This document shows positions 17,207 through 25,678 of a DNA stretch of 64,000 bases, piece after piece. This DNA comes from Aestuariimicrobium kwangyangense DSM 21549 (GTDB lineage: Bacteria; Actinomycetota; Actinomycetes; Propionibacteriales; Propionibacteriaceae): the NCBI RefSeq assembly GCF_000421525.1, contig NZ_ATXE01000002.1:62001-126000 (forward strand), read 5' to 3'. A program made the position numbers and the translations under genes. Position 1 is the stretch's first letter. Every line of letters begins with the position of its first letter. The notes under the pieces were generated by a model. That model was not told the origin of the DNA. It did not search any database and saw only the letters and a program-made list of their open reading frames with translations.

Positions 17207-17280
17207 GTCCCTGATCGTCATTGGGTCATGATCCGGACACCCTGATCCCGACTTCCGGACGCGCCGGTCATGGGTGGGCC

Positions 17281-20200
17281 TCACGGGGTGGTACGGGCTC
17301 GGAACCCCTGGGGTGTCATGGTGAATCGACTGCCCTCGAGCAGGGAACGCCATGAGGTGCCGTTGGCGAGCTGTGCTCCCAATGCCGGTTCGCCGTTGAT
17401 CGTCTCGATCGTCATGGGCGACATCACCCGACGACTCACCGCGTCGGCCACCACCGACAACGCACCCACGATCCGCTCAGGGTCATCGGTGAAGGCAAGC
17501 ATCGTCCGCACCCCTCGCTCGAGATAGATGAGCGGTTGCCCTGATCCGAGCACCACCAGGGCGCCGGCCCGGCGCGTGGGACGGTGCGAGGGTGACTCAG
17601 GCCAGGGCAGAGCAGCACCGAAAGGATTGGCCGGGTCGCACGCCGCCAACAGTCGCACCGCCCCCTCGGGGTGGTCCTCGCGCACGAGGTCGACGGCTCC
17701 CGGCAGGGCGAACTGACTCGCCCCGAGACCTTCGACGAAGTACCCGCGCCGTACCCCACCCTGCTCCTCCAGCGCCGCCAGCACACGGTATGCCGCCCCG
17801 AACGAGCCGAACAATGCCTCGGACTGGACGGCGCCGCGAGTCACCACCCCGTGGCGACTGAGCAGCATGGACGCCGCCATCAGGTCACGCTCGGTCGGGG
17901 TGCCTGCGGCGGGTGTGCTGGCCGACCAGCGACCGGGAGTTCCTCCAGATCGGGGGGCGCGCAGCGGGCGGGCGATCGTCCGCCGCCGCGGCGTGGCCCG
18001 CTTGGGGGTCCGCAGCGCGCCTCGGGTGGTGTGTTCACGTACGGCCGTGAAGGTCGAGCTGGTGAGGCGCCCCGCCCACACCAGTTCCCAGAGTGCGTCC
18101 GTGGCCTCGGCCGACTCGATCGAGACAAGCGCATCGGTGCTGGACAGCTCCGCGACCGTCCAGGCACCTCCGCTGAGGGCACGCTGCAGCATCTTCTCGG
18201 CCAGCGGTGACAGGGTGCCTTCGGCCGGTTCGGGCAGGGCGAGGTCCGCGGGCCACAGCTGCACCCAGCCGTCGCGGGTGCCGATGGCGCCGTGACCACT
18301 CCACGACACGTCACCTCGGGCCAGTAGGTCGTCCAGCATCTCCGGTCGGTAATCGCTGACCCGGGCCGGTAGCACCAGGGTCTCGAGCATGGAGGCAGGG
18401 ATGGGACATCCCGCCAAGGCCTCCACGGCCGCCATCAGCGCCTCCGGACCGCTCCCTGGTTCATCCAGCTCATGCCAGCGGGGGGCGAAGGCGGCGAAGC
18501 GGCTCTGGTCGACCGGTTCGACGCCGCTGCGCAGAAGGGCCAAGGACCGGCGTCGAACCCGCTGGACCATGCTTCGGTGCCACCACTGGTGCGAGAGCAC
18601 CTCGAGTTCCGAACCGGGCGCCGACCGGGCCCGTTCGAGGATGCCCTCACTGGTGCCGGACGGGAGCCGGTACCGGGCGTCGACGACGTCGGCTGACGCA
18701 CCCGTGTGGGTGCGCACCCACCGCAGGACGAGTCGTGCCAATGCCTCCTCATGAGGGAGGGGGGCGCCGGCGCTGTGGCCGGGAGGTACCGGCACTCCCA
18801 GACCGTCACGCAGCAGCGGCAGGTCGTCGGGTGTCACCAGGAAGGTGGTGCGGCCAAGGCTGACCGCCGCCACACGGCGCGCGGACGTGAGCTCCTGCAA
18901 CCAGCAGTCGGCATCACCCTCGGCCCGCTCGTTGGCCTCCTGCACCGTCAAGGGCCCGAGGGTGCGGATCACGTCCCACCACGCCTCGAGGGTCTCGGCG
19001 CGGTGGTGCTCGGCGGTGCGCTGAACCTCAGCCTCGACCTGCCGGGCAGCCTCGGGGTCGAGCAGGTCAGCGATCTCACCGGACCTGCCGAGCAGTTCGG
19101 CCAGGAGGTTCTGGTCGATTCCCGCTGCTGCCAAGGTGCGCTCCGCCAGCGGCTGGTCGGAGTCATAGATGAACTCGCCGACGTAGGAGAACAGCAGGTT
19201 GCGTGCGTAGGGGGAGGGTTGGTCGGTCTCGACCTCGAGCAGCCTGATCCGGCGGCTGGCCAGGGCCACGAGCTGTTCGGTGAGCCCCGGCAGGTCGAAC
19301 ACGTCCTCCATGCACTCGCGCAGGGTCTCCAGCACGATCGGGAAGTCCGGGTACTGACTGGCGACCTGCAACAACTGGGCCGAACGCATCCGTTGCTGCC
19401 ACAGCGGAGATCGACGACGGGGGTCGCGGCGGGGCAGCAGCAGGGCTCGTGCCGCGCACTCGCGGAAGCGTGCCGCGAACAGGGCGCTGCCGAACACCTC
19501 GGTGGTGAGCACGTGTTCCACGTCGTCGGGGGAGATGTCCAGCAGTTCGGCCCCGGGCGGCTGGCGCTCGACGTCGGGGATGCGGATGATGATGCCGTCG
19601 TTGGTGGCGGTGGCTCGCGCCTCGACGCCGTAGTGCTCCCGGGCCCTCGACTCGATCACCATCGCCCACGGTGCGAGCACCGCGGCTCCCCAGTTGGCGT
19701 GCACGAGGACGCGCCAGTCGCCCAGTTCGTCACGGCAGCGCTCCACCACGACGGTGCGTGCACCGGGCACGACACCGGTGGCGCGCTGTTGCTCGTCCAA
19801 GTGGGCCAAGGCGTTGTCGACCGCCCACGCGTCGAGGCCTCGTCCGCGCAGCTCCTCGGCTCGGTTGTCGGGCTTGGACTGCAGGCGGTCGGTGAACTCG
19901 CCCAGTGCACGCCCCAGCGCCAACGGACGGGAGTTGGCGTCCCCGTGCCAGAACGGCAACCTGCCCGGCTGGCCCGGTGCGGGGCTGACCATGACCTGGT
20001 TGGCGGTGATCTCCTCGATGCGCCACGTACTGGTGCCCAAGGTGAACAGGTCACCTACGCGTGACTCGTAGACCATCTCCTCGTCCAGTTCACCCACTCG
20101 ACGCCCGGCGCCGTCGCCGACCAGGAAGACACCGAAGAGGCCGCGATCAGGGATGGTGCCCCCCGAGGTCGTCACCAGCCGCTTCGCGCCTGGTCGGGCG

Positions 20201-21804
20201 GTGAGCCGGTCCGTGGCACGGTCCCAGACCAGGCGTGGACGAAGCTCGGCCCAGTCGTCGCTGGGATAGCGGCCCGTGAGCATGTCGAGGGTGGCGTTGA
20301 ACGCGGACTCCGGCAGGTCACGGTAGGGATCGCTGCGCGAGATCATGGCGCGGGCCTCGGCGGCGGTCACGGAGGTGTCGATGCACATGCTCACCAGTTG
20401 TTGGGCGAGCACGTCCAGGGGGTTGGTGATCCGTCGGACGTCCTCGATCTGCCCGGTCACCATGCGTTCGGCGATGACCCCCGACTCGATGAGGTCTCCG
20501 CGGTGGGTGGGCAGGATCACCCCTCGCGACACGGCGCCCACCTGGTGACCGGCGCGACCGACCCGCTGCAGCCCCGAGGCGACCGAAGGAGGCGAGGAGA
20601 TCTGGATCACCTGGTCGACGGCGCCCATGTCGATGCCGAGCTCGAGCGACGAGGTGGCCACCACGCAGGCGAGCGCTCCCGACTTCAGGTCGGCCTCGAT
20701 CTGGGCCCGTCGCTCCTTGCTGACGGAGCCGTGGTGGGCTCGGGCCAGAGCCTGCCCTGAATACTCCTCCCGGCCGCCGCCTGCCCCGGACTGGGCCATC
20801 ACCTGGGCCGGCACGCTCGGGGCCATGGGCTCCTCGCCGAGCCGGGTCGCCCACTGTTCGTTGAGGTGTGCGGTCAGCCGTTCGGCCACTCTCCGTGAGT
20901 TCACGAAACACAAGGTCGACCGGTGGGGTTCGATCAGGTCGAGCACCCGCGACTCGATGAAGGGCCAGATCGACTGGTTCGGTTCAGCCATGCCGGTCTC
21001 GGGGTCGGGCGGGAGCGCCAACTGGGTCATGTCGGCGACCGGCACCTCGACGTGCAGATCCCACCGCTTGTCAGCGGGCGGCTGCACGATCGTGACGGGT
21101 CGGTCGCCACCCAGGAAGGCAGCGACGCGTTCGGCCGGACGAACAGTGGCGGAGAGCCCGACCCGTTGCGCACCCCCGCGCTGGTGGAGTGCATCGAGCC
21201 GTTCCAGGCTCAGCGCCAGATGAGCGCCCCGTTTGGTGCCGGCCAGGGCGTGGATCTCATCGATGATCACCAGGTCGAGATCGGTCAGCGGGTCCCGGTG
21301 CTGGCCCGACAGCATCAGGAACAACGACTCCGGGGTCGTGATCAGGATGTCGGGGGGCCGCACGAGTTGCCGGCGTCGTTCCGCCGGTGCCGTGTCCCCG
21401 GTGCGGACCGCCACGGTGACCGGCGGCAACGTCCGGCCGAGTCGCGCAGCCGCCAACTGGATTCCCCGCAGCGGGGCGGTCAGGTTGCGCTCGACGTCGA
21501 CGGCGAGGGCCTTGAGGGGGGAGATGTAGAGCACCCGGACCTGATCCTGGTCGCCGTGCCCCTCCTCGGGGCGGGCGCCACGATGTGTCAGCCGATCGAT
21601 GCTGTGCAGGAAGGCGGCCAAGGTCTTGCCCGAACCCGTCGGCGCGATCAGCAGGCTGTGTTCGCCGGACGAGATCGCACGCCAGGCGCCGGCCTGGGCC
21701 GGGGTGGGGGCGGTGAACGAATCGGTGAACCACCGCTGCGTCGGCTCGGAGAAGCTGGCGAGGGCGGACCTGTCCTCCTGACGTGATGCCCGCTTCTCGA
21801 CCAT
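17281..21804 (-). CDS. lhr: Lhr-type large ATP-dependent helicase
   Basis: A 1507-residue superfamily 2 helicase of the bacterial long Lhr type, a 3'-to-5' DNA-repair helicase in mycobacteria. Near the N-terminus are the Q motif/FTAPTPAQAGAW, Walker A APTGSGKTLAAFL, motif II DEIHALAGTKRGAHLALSLE and motif III LSATVRP; motif VI is QRVGRAGHQVG. The long C-terminal half holds the Lhr winged-helix and the extended Lhr-CTD. Length is typical for the actinobacterial protein. The ATG at 21804 (MVEKRASRQEDRS) avoids overlap with the divergent DUF3046 gene; an upstream opening to 21933 would run through that gene's promoter. Confidence 0.93.
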   Translation of the reverse strand: MVEKRASRQEDRSALASFSEPTQRWFTDSFTAPTPAQAGAWRAISSGEHSLLIAPTGSGKTLAAFLHSIDRLTHRGARPEEGHGDQDQVRVLYISPLKALAVDVERNLTAPLRGIQLAAARLGRTLPPVTVAVRTGDTAPAERRRQLVRPPDILITTPESLFLMLSGQHRDPLTDLDLVIIDEIHALAGTKRGAHLALSLERLDALHQRGGAQRVGLSATVRPAERVAAFLGGDRPVTIVQPPADKRWDLHVEVPVADMTQLALPPDPETGMAEPNQSIWPFIESRVLDLIEPHRSTLCFVNSRRVAERLTAHLNEQWATRLGEEPMAPSVPAQVMAQSGAGGGREEYSGQALARAHHGSVSKERRAQIEADLKSGALACVVATSSLELGIDMGAVDQVIQISSPPSVASGLQRVGRAGHQVGAVSRGVILPTHRGDLIESGVIAERMVTGQIEDVRRITNPLDVLAQQLVSMCIDTSVTAAEARAMISRSDPYRDLPESAFNATLDMLTGRYPSDDWAELRPRLVWDRATDRLTARPGAKRLVTTSGGTIPDRGLFGVFLVGDGAGRRVGELDEEMVYESRVGDLFTLGTSTWRIEEITANQVMVSPAPGQPGRLPFWHGDANSRPLALGRALGEFTDRLQSKPDNRAEELRGRGLDAWAVDNALAHLDEQQRATGVVPGARTVVVERCRDELGDWRVLVHANWGAAVLAPWAMVIESRAREHYGVEARATATNDGIIIRIPDVERQPPGAELLDISPDDVEHVLTTEVFGSALFAARFRECAARALLLPRRDPRRRSPLWQQRMRSAQLLQVASQYPDFPIVLETLRECMEDVFDLPGLTEQLVALASRRIRLLEVETDQPSPYARNLLFSYVGEFIYDSDQPLAERTLAAAGIDQNLLAELLGRSGEIADLLDPEAARQVEAEVQRTAEHHRAETLEAWWDVIRTLGPLTVQEANERAEGDADCWLQELTSARRVAAVSLGRTTFLVTPDDLPLLRDGLGVPVPPGHSAGAPLPHEEALARLVLRWVRTHTGASADVVDARYRLPSGTSEGILERARSAPGSELEVLSHQWWHRSMVQRVRRRSLALLRSGVEPVDQSRFAAFAPRWHELDEPGSGPEALMAAVEALAGCPIPASMLETLVLPARVSDYRPEMLDDLLARGDVSWSGHGAIGTRDGWVQLWPADLALPEPAEGTLSPLAEKMLQRALSGGAWTVAELSSTDALVSIESAEATDALWELVWAGRLTSSTFTAVREHTTRGALRTPKRATPRRRTIARPLRAPRSGGTPGRWSASTPAAGTPTERDLMAASMLLSRHGVVTRGAVQSEALFGSFGAAYRVLAALEEQGGVRRGYFVEGLGASQFALPGAVDLVREDHPEGAVRLLAACDPANPFGAALPWPESPSHRPTRRAGALVVLGSGQPLIYLERGVRTMLAFTDDPERIVGALSVVADAVSRRVMSPMTIETINGEPALGAQLANGTSWRSLLEGSRFTMTPQGFRARTTP

Positions 21805-21858
21805 GGCAGCATCGTTGCAGACGGCACCGACATGTTCTGGCCGTCCTCGTGGCGCGGG

Positions 21859-21864
21859 TAGGCT
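21859..21864 (+). promoter_or_regulatory. -10 box of the DUF3046 gene
   Basis: TAGGCT ends six bases before the ATG at 21871, the leaderless pattern. Confidence 0.5.
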
Positions 21865-21870
21865 GCGCCC

Positions 21871-22065
21871 ATGCGAGAAACCGAGCTGAGGGCGCGCATG
21901 GCGCAACATCTCGGCAGCGCCTACTCCCTGCACTGGGCCGAGAACCAGTCCATGGCCTCATTGGGCGGCCGCACGGTCGAGGAGGCACTGGTGGCCGGCG
22001 TGAACTGCAAGACGATCTGGCGGGCCGTGTGGGCCGAGCTCGAGCTCGCCCCCGTTCATCGCTGA
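21871..22065 (+). CDS. DUF3046-family small protein
   Basis: A 64-residue protein, MRETELRARMAQHLGSAYSL followed by HWAENQSMASLGGRTVEEAL and a tail AGVNCKTIWRAVWAELEL. This is the DUF3046 pattern, a small actinobacterial family usually sitting just upstream of recA, as here. Function is unknown. It has no membrane segment and is likely a compact helical protein. The start is supported by the leaderless -10 box. Confidence 0.85.
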   Translation: MRETELRARMAQHLGSAYSLHWAENQSMASLGGRTVEEALVAGVNCKTIWRAVWAELELAPVHR

Positions 22066-22155
22066 CCCGCAGGCAGAAGAGGACAGGCGGTGGGATCACG
22101 CCCTCGGTGCCTCCCTCACCAAACACGTGCGACACACCGATGCGTTCGCGTGATT

Positions 22156-22176
22156 CGTACGCGTGTTCGGTAAGCT
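22156..22176 (+). promoter_or_regulatory. LexA-like box with adjoining -10, recA upstream region
   Basis: TCGTACGCGTGTTCGG (22155-22170) matches 10 of 12 fixed positions of the actinobacterial SOS consensus TCGAAC-N4-GTTCGA. TAAGCT follows immediately (22171-22176) and can act as a -10 box, so LexA binding would block it. Confidence 0.5.
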
Positions 22177-22184
22177 CTGACGTG

Positions 22185-22223
22185 TTGTCCACACCTGCGG
22201 CGACGGTCGAACACTTGTCCACA
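22185..22223 (+). promoter_or_regulatory. two perfect DnaA-box sequences upstream of recA
   Basis: TTGTCCACA occurs at 22185-22193 and 22215-22223, same orientation, 30 bases apart. This is the high-GC actinobacterial DnaA-box form. The second copy also overlaps a weak LexA-like sequence (TCGAACACTTGTCC). Confidence 0.55.
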
Positions 22224-22245
22224 GGGCCTCGGGCCCGGTGAGATT

Positions 22246-22268
22246 TTGTCGGAGCCCGTCCATACAGT
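22246..22268 (+). promoter_or_regulatory. RecA-NDp-type promoter of recA
   Basis: TTGTCGGAG (22246-22254), eight bases, then TACAGT (22263-22268). This matches the mycobacterial LexA-independent damage promoter TTGTCRGTG-N8-TANNNT with a single mismatch. That promoter type is controlled by PafBC in actinobacteria. It lies 59 bases upstream of the recA ATG. Confidence 0.65.
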
Positions 22269-22327
22269 CACAGACGTCAGAACCGAACAGGACGAGCCCG
22301 GTCTCCGGGACCAGGAAAGGAACGAGC

Positions 22328-23374
22328 ATGGCGGTTGCAGATCGCGCCAAGGCCCTCGAGGCGGCGCTCGCCCAGATCGAGAAGCAGCACGGCAAGGGCT
22401 CCGTGATGCGATTGGGTGAGGAGACCCGACAGCCCATCGCGGCCATCCCCACGGGCTCCGTGGCCCTCGACATCGCCCTGGGCATCGGGGGTCTCCCGCG
22501 AGGCCGAGTCGTCGAGATCTACGGACCCGAGTCCTCCGGAAAGACGACGGTGGCGTTGCACGCGATCGCCAACGCCCAGCGTGATGGCGGCATCTGTGCG
22601 TTCATCGACGCCGAGCACGCCCTTGACCCGGAGTATGCGTCCAAGTTGGGTGTCGACACCAACGCCCTGCTGGTGAGCCAGCCCGACAACGGTGAACAGG
22701 CGCTCGAGATCGCCGACATGCTGGTTCGGTCCGGTGCCCTGACCCTCATCGTGATCGACTCGGTGGCCGCCCTCACGCCTCGCGCCGAGATCGAGGGTGA
22801 GATGGGTGACAACCACGTCGGCCTGCAGGCCCGACTCATGAGCCAGGCGCTGCGCAAGATGACCGGCGCGCTCAGCGGCGCCGGCACCACGGCCATCTTC
22901 ATCAACCAGCTGCGCGAGAAGATCGGCGTCATGTTCGGCTCGCCCGAGACCACGACCGGTGGCAAGGCCCTGAAGTTCTACTCCTCGGTCCGTCTCGACG
23001 TCCGCCGGATCGAGACCCTCAAGGACGGTACCGAGTCCGTGGGCAACCGAACCAGGGTCAAGGTCGTCAAGAACAAGGTGGCGCCGCCCTTCAAGCAGGC
23101 CGAGTTCGACATCCTGTACGGACAGGGCATCTCGAGGGAGGGCTCGCTGATCGACATGGGTGTCGACGCTGGCATCATCCGCAAGGCGGGTGCCTGGTTC
23201 ACCTACGAGACCGACCAGTTGGGCCAGGGCAAGGAGAACGCCCGAGCCTTCCTCAAGGCCAACCCCGACATCGCCCTCGAGATCGAGACCAAGATCAAGC
23301 AGAAGATGGGGCTGGGTGCGCCTGAGGCCGTGCCGGACGGCGTGGATCCCGTGACGGGCGAGGTGGCGTTCTGA
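22328..23374 (+). CDS. recA: recombinase RecA
   Basis: RecA forms filaments on single-stranded DNA, drives strand exchange and triggers LexA self-cleavage. The 348-residue protein has Walker [10 protein letters not shown] (66-74), Walker [11 protein letters not shown], the L2-loop region [21 protein letters not shown] and the C-terminal region with KIKQKMGL. The ATG at 22328 has AGGAAAGG upstream. There is no intein, unlike some mycobacterial recA genes. recX follows with an overlapping start. The upstream region combines LexA-like, RecA-NDp-like and DnaA-box sequences. Confidence 0.99.
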   Translation: MAVADRAKALEAALAQIEKQHGKGSVMRLGEETRQPIAAIPTGSVALDIALGIGGLPRGRVVEIYGPESSGKTTVALHAIANAQRDGGICAFIDAEHALDPEYASKLGVDTNALLVSQPDNGEQALEIADMLVRSGALTLIVIDSVAALTPRAEIEGEMGDNHVGLQARLMSQALRKMTGALSGAGTTAIFINQLREKIGVMFGSPETTTGGKALKFYSSVRLDVRRIETLKDGTESVGNRTRVKVVKNKVAPPFKQAEFDILYGQGISREGSLIDMGVDAGIIRKAGAWFTYETDQLGQGKENARAFLKANPDIALEIETKIKQKMGLGAPEAVPDGVDPVTGEVAF

Positions 23375-23934
23375 GCTCCGGCGAGCCCGCGGGGTCGGCT
23401 GATGGGGACGCCGACCCGCGGGAGGTCGCCCGCGAGATCGCGCTCAGACGACTGACGCTGCGCGCCCACAGTCGGCACGAACTGGCTGAGGCGATGCGAG
23501 CGAAACTGGTGCCCGGCGAGATCATCGACGAGGTGCTCGACCGGTTCAGTGAGGTGCAACTCATCGATGATGCCGCCTTCGCAGCGGCGTGGAGTGAGTC
23601 GAGGCACCGCAACCGGAACCTCTCCCGTCGGGTGATCGGGCGCGAACTGCGGGCCAAGGGCGTGTCGGACGATGACACGAAGCAGGCGCTCGACCAGATC
23701 ACCGATGAGGACGAACTGCGTGCGGCTCGGCAGATCGCCGAGAAGAAGGCACGCAGTCTGGCCCGACTCGACCCGGTGGTGGCGCGGCGTCGGCTGGAAG
23801 GGGTACTGGCCAGGCGGGGCTATGGCCCGAGCGTCATCATCCGTGTCTGTCGCGAGGTACTCGATGCCGACCCTGACATCCTGGGCGACCTGACCGACGC
23901 CGACATCGATCCCGGACCTCACACCTGGAACTGA
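23371..23934 (+). CDS. recX: regulatory protein RecX, probable CTG start
   Basis: RecX binds RecA filaments and limits their activity. Conserved RecX sequence begins well before the first ATG (23494): the in-frame codons from about 23430 read [20 protein letters not shown], the first RecX helical repeat. Between the upstream in-frame stop (23323) and 23494 there is no ATG, GTG or TTG. A CTG at 23371 overlaps the recA stop as CTGA, mirroring the ATGA and GTGA couplings elsewhere here, and would give 187 residues, a normal length. Later repeats such as [20 protein letters not shown] are clear. The CTG start is inference. Confidence 0.85.
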   Translation: MSSGEPAGSADGDADPREVAREIALRRLTLRAHSRHELAEAMRAKLVPGEIIDEVLDRFSEVQLIDDAAFAAAWSESRHRNRNLSRRVIGRELRAKGVSDDDTKQALDQITDEDELRAARQIAEKKARSLARLDPVVARRRLEGVLARRGYGPSVIIRVCREVLDADPDILGDLTDADIDPGPHTWN

Positions 23935-23936
23935 GC

Positions 23937-24001
23937 GGCCCGGGATGCGCGCTGGCTGTGGCTAAGCCACTCCCGGAGCCACTCAGGAGTCGGCCCGGGC
24001 C
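23937..24001. terminator. inverted repeats between convergent recX and gluD
   Basis: GGCCCGGG (23937-23944) and CCCGGGCC (23994-24001) are complementary, and smaller palindromes lie between and after them (GTGGCTAAGCCAC at 23958-23970). They probably end one or both converging transcripts, though no single hairpin dominates. Confidence 0.35.
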
Positions 24002-24014
24002 GGACTGGGCTGGC

Positions 24015-24905
24015 TCAGTCGGCGGGATCGACGTTGTCAGAACCGATACCGGTCACCGGCACGGCGCCCACTCCCACGGCCCTTCCGGCGCGCCGGGTGC
24101 GGACCTTCGTCTCGACCCAGCCGGCGAACGTCGTCAGGGCGTAGTTGATCACGATGTAGATCACCGCCGCGACCAGCAGGGCGGCCAGGATGTTGGACTT
24201 GCCCGAGGCCAGCGTCCCCAAGGAGCGCAACAGGTCCGGGTAGGTGACGATGTAGCCGAGCGCCGTGTCCTTCAGCACGACCACCATCTGACTCAGCAGC
24301 GACGGCAGCATCGCGGTCACGGCCTGGGGCAGCAGGACGTTCCACAGGGTCTGCTCCCGGGTCAGCCCGATGGCCCATCCCGCCTCCCGCTGCCCGCTGG
24401 GAAGTGAGTGAACTCCGGAGCGGATCAGTTCGGCGATGACGGAGCCGTTGTAGAACGTGAGTCCCAGCACCACCGAGAGGAACGGCAGGGCGTCGCCGCT
24501 GAGGGCGCCGGAGTAGAGGAAGACGTAGTAGAAGAAGACCATCATGACCAGCACGGGCACTGATCGGAAGAACTCCACCAGTACGCCGGACGCCCAGGAG
24601 ATGGGCTTGACGTGACTGAGCCGACCCACCCCCAACAGCACACCCACCACACCTGCGGTGAGCACCGACAGGGCGGCCGCCTGCAGCGTTTGCAGCAGAC
24701 CGGGCAGCACGAAGTTCGTCCAGGTCGATGCCTCGAGGAATGGCTCCCATTTCGATGCGGTGAGCAGCTGGCTCCTCAGCGCCCACAGGAAGGCGGCTCC
24801 GATCACCAGACAGGCGAGCACACCCACGGTGCCGACCACGCGGCTGAGGGCTCGTCCACGGGGCCCCGGTGCGTCGAAGATGACCGACGACGACTGTGCG
24901 CTCAT
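24015..24905 (-). CDS. gluD: polar amino acid (glutamate-type) ABC transporter permease, GluD-like
   Basis: A 296-residue inner-membrane permease of the HAAT/PAAT type. After a soluble N-terminus it shows several hydrophobic segments and the EAA-type loop AGWAIGLTREQTLWNVLLPQ that contacts the ATPase. With GluC it forms the channel of a glutamate-type importer. The ATG at 24905 overlaps the gluC stop (ATGA). The C-terminal tail is basic then acidic. Substrate is inferred from similarity to the corynebacterial gluABCD layout; other polar amino acids are possible. Confidence 0.85.
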   Translation of the reverse strand: MSAQSSSVIFDAPGPRGRALSRVVGTVGVLACLVIGAAFLWALRSQLLTASKWEPFLEASTWTNFVLPGLLQTLQAAALSVLTAGVVGVLLGVGRLSHVKPISWASGVLVEFFRSVPVLVMMVFFYYVFLYSGALSGDALPFLSVVLGLTFYNGSVIAELIRSGVHSLPSGQREAGWAIGLTREQTLWNVLLPQAVTAMLPSLLSQMVVVLKDTALGYIVTYPDLLRSLGTLASGKSNILAALLVAAVIYIVINYALTTFAGWVETKVRTRRAGRAVGVGAVPVTGIGSDNVDPAD

Positions 24906-25585
24906 CGGGCCACCGCCAACTTCTGTGACAGGCGCGTGAAGATGATGCCCATCGGTAGCGTCAGCACCACGAACCCGAAGGCAATGATCGCGAAGATCAG
25001 CACGATCAGGTCGGGGCGGAACTCGATCATGTTTTTCATCTGGGTCGAGGCCTCGGTGACTGTGACGGTCGCCGCCACCGTGGTGTTCTTGGTGAGCGCG
25101 ATCAGTGTGTTGCCGAGTGGCGCGACCGCCCCGCGCAGGGCCTGCGGCAGGATGACCTCGCGGATCGAGCCCCCGAAGGACAGCCCCAGTGCCCGAGCGG
25201 CCTCGGCCTGACCCATCGGCACCGTGTTGACCCCCGACCTGATCGCCTCGGCGACGAACGAGGCGTGGTAGATCGACAGCGCCACCACAGCCCATGCGAA
25301 GTTGTTCCACTCGGTGCTGGCGCCTCGTCCGAGCAGGGGCCAGTTCATGGACAACAGGAAGCCGAAGACGCAGAAGAAGAGGATCAGCGTCAGGGGAGTG
25401 TTGCGGATCAGCGTGACATAGCTGGTACCGAAGAAGCGGAGAGCTGCCACGGGGGAGATGCGGAGCACCGCGATCACCATCCCGATCAGGGCGGCGCCGA
25501 TGGCCGACAAGACGGTGAGCAGCAGCGTCATGCCGAAGGCCTGCACCAGGTTGTACTGCCTGAACAGTTCTGCCACGTCGTTCAT
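24902..25585 (-). CDS. gluC: polar amino acid (glutamate-type) ABC transporter permease, GluC-like
   Basis: A 227-residue permease with about five membrane helices. The coupling loop is EAARALGLSFGGSIREVILP. The ATG at 25585 (MNDVAELFRQYNLVQAFGMT) follows AAAGGAGCG; a longer opening to 25633 would run through the intergenic hairpin and is rejected. It overlaps gluD by four bases, consistent with a GluC/GluD heterodimer. A strong hairpin separates it from gluB. Confidence 0.85.
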   Translation of the reverse strand: MNDVAELFRQYNLVQAFGMTLLLTVLSAIGAALIGMVIAVLRISPVAALRFFGTSYVTLIRNTPLTLILFFCVFGFLLSMNWPLLGRGASTEWNNFAWAVVALSIYHASFVAEAIRSGVNTVPMGQAEAARALGLSFGGSIREVILPQALRGAVAPLGNTLIALTKNTTVAATVTVTEASTQMKNMIEFRPDLIVLIFAIIAFGFVVLTLPMGIIFTRLSQKLAVAR

Positions 25586-25615
25586 CCGCGCTCCTTTCGG
25601 ATCAGGGGGTGTCTG

Positions 25616-25648
25616 CCGGGACGAGCCTGCCACGCAGGCTCGTCCCGG
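25616..25648 (-). terminator. strong hairpin between gluB and gluC (attenuator/partial terminator)
   Basis: Perfect 15-bp inverted repeat CCGGGACGAGCCTGC / GCAGGCTCGTCCCGG with a 3-base loop, located inside the operon right after gluB. Such hairpins commonly raise binding-protein expression above that of the permeases by partial termination or 3'-end protection. Confidence 0.75.
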
Positions 25649-25678
25649 TCAGATTGGTTTCTGGGTACCCGAGGGCAC

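Noticed and set aside
18706-20064. 452-codon open frame on the plus strand
   Set aside because: Antisense to lhr, which carries all helicase motifs in its own frame.
21826-21842. LexA box before lhr
   Set aside because: Only one half (GAACATGTC on the minus strand) resembles the consensus; the other half does not match.
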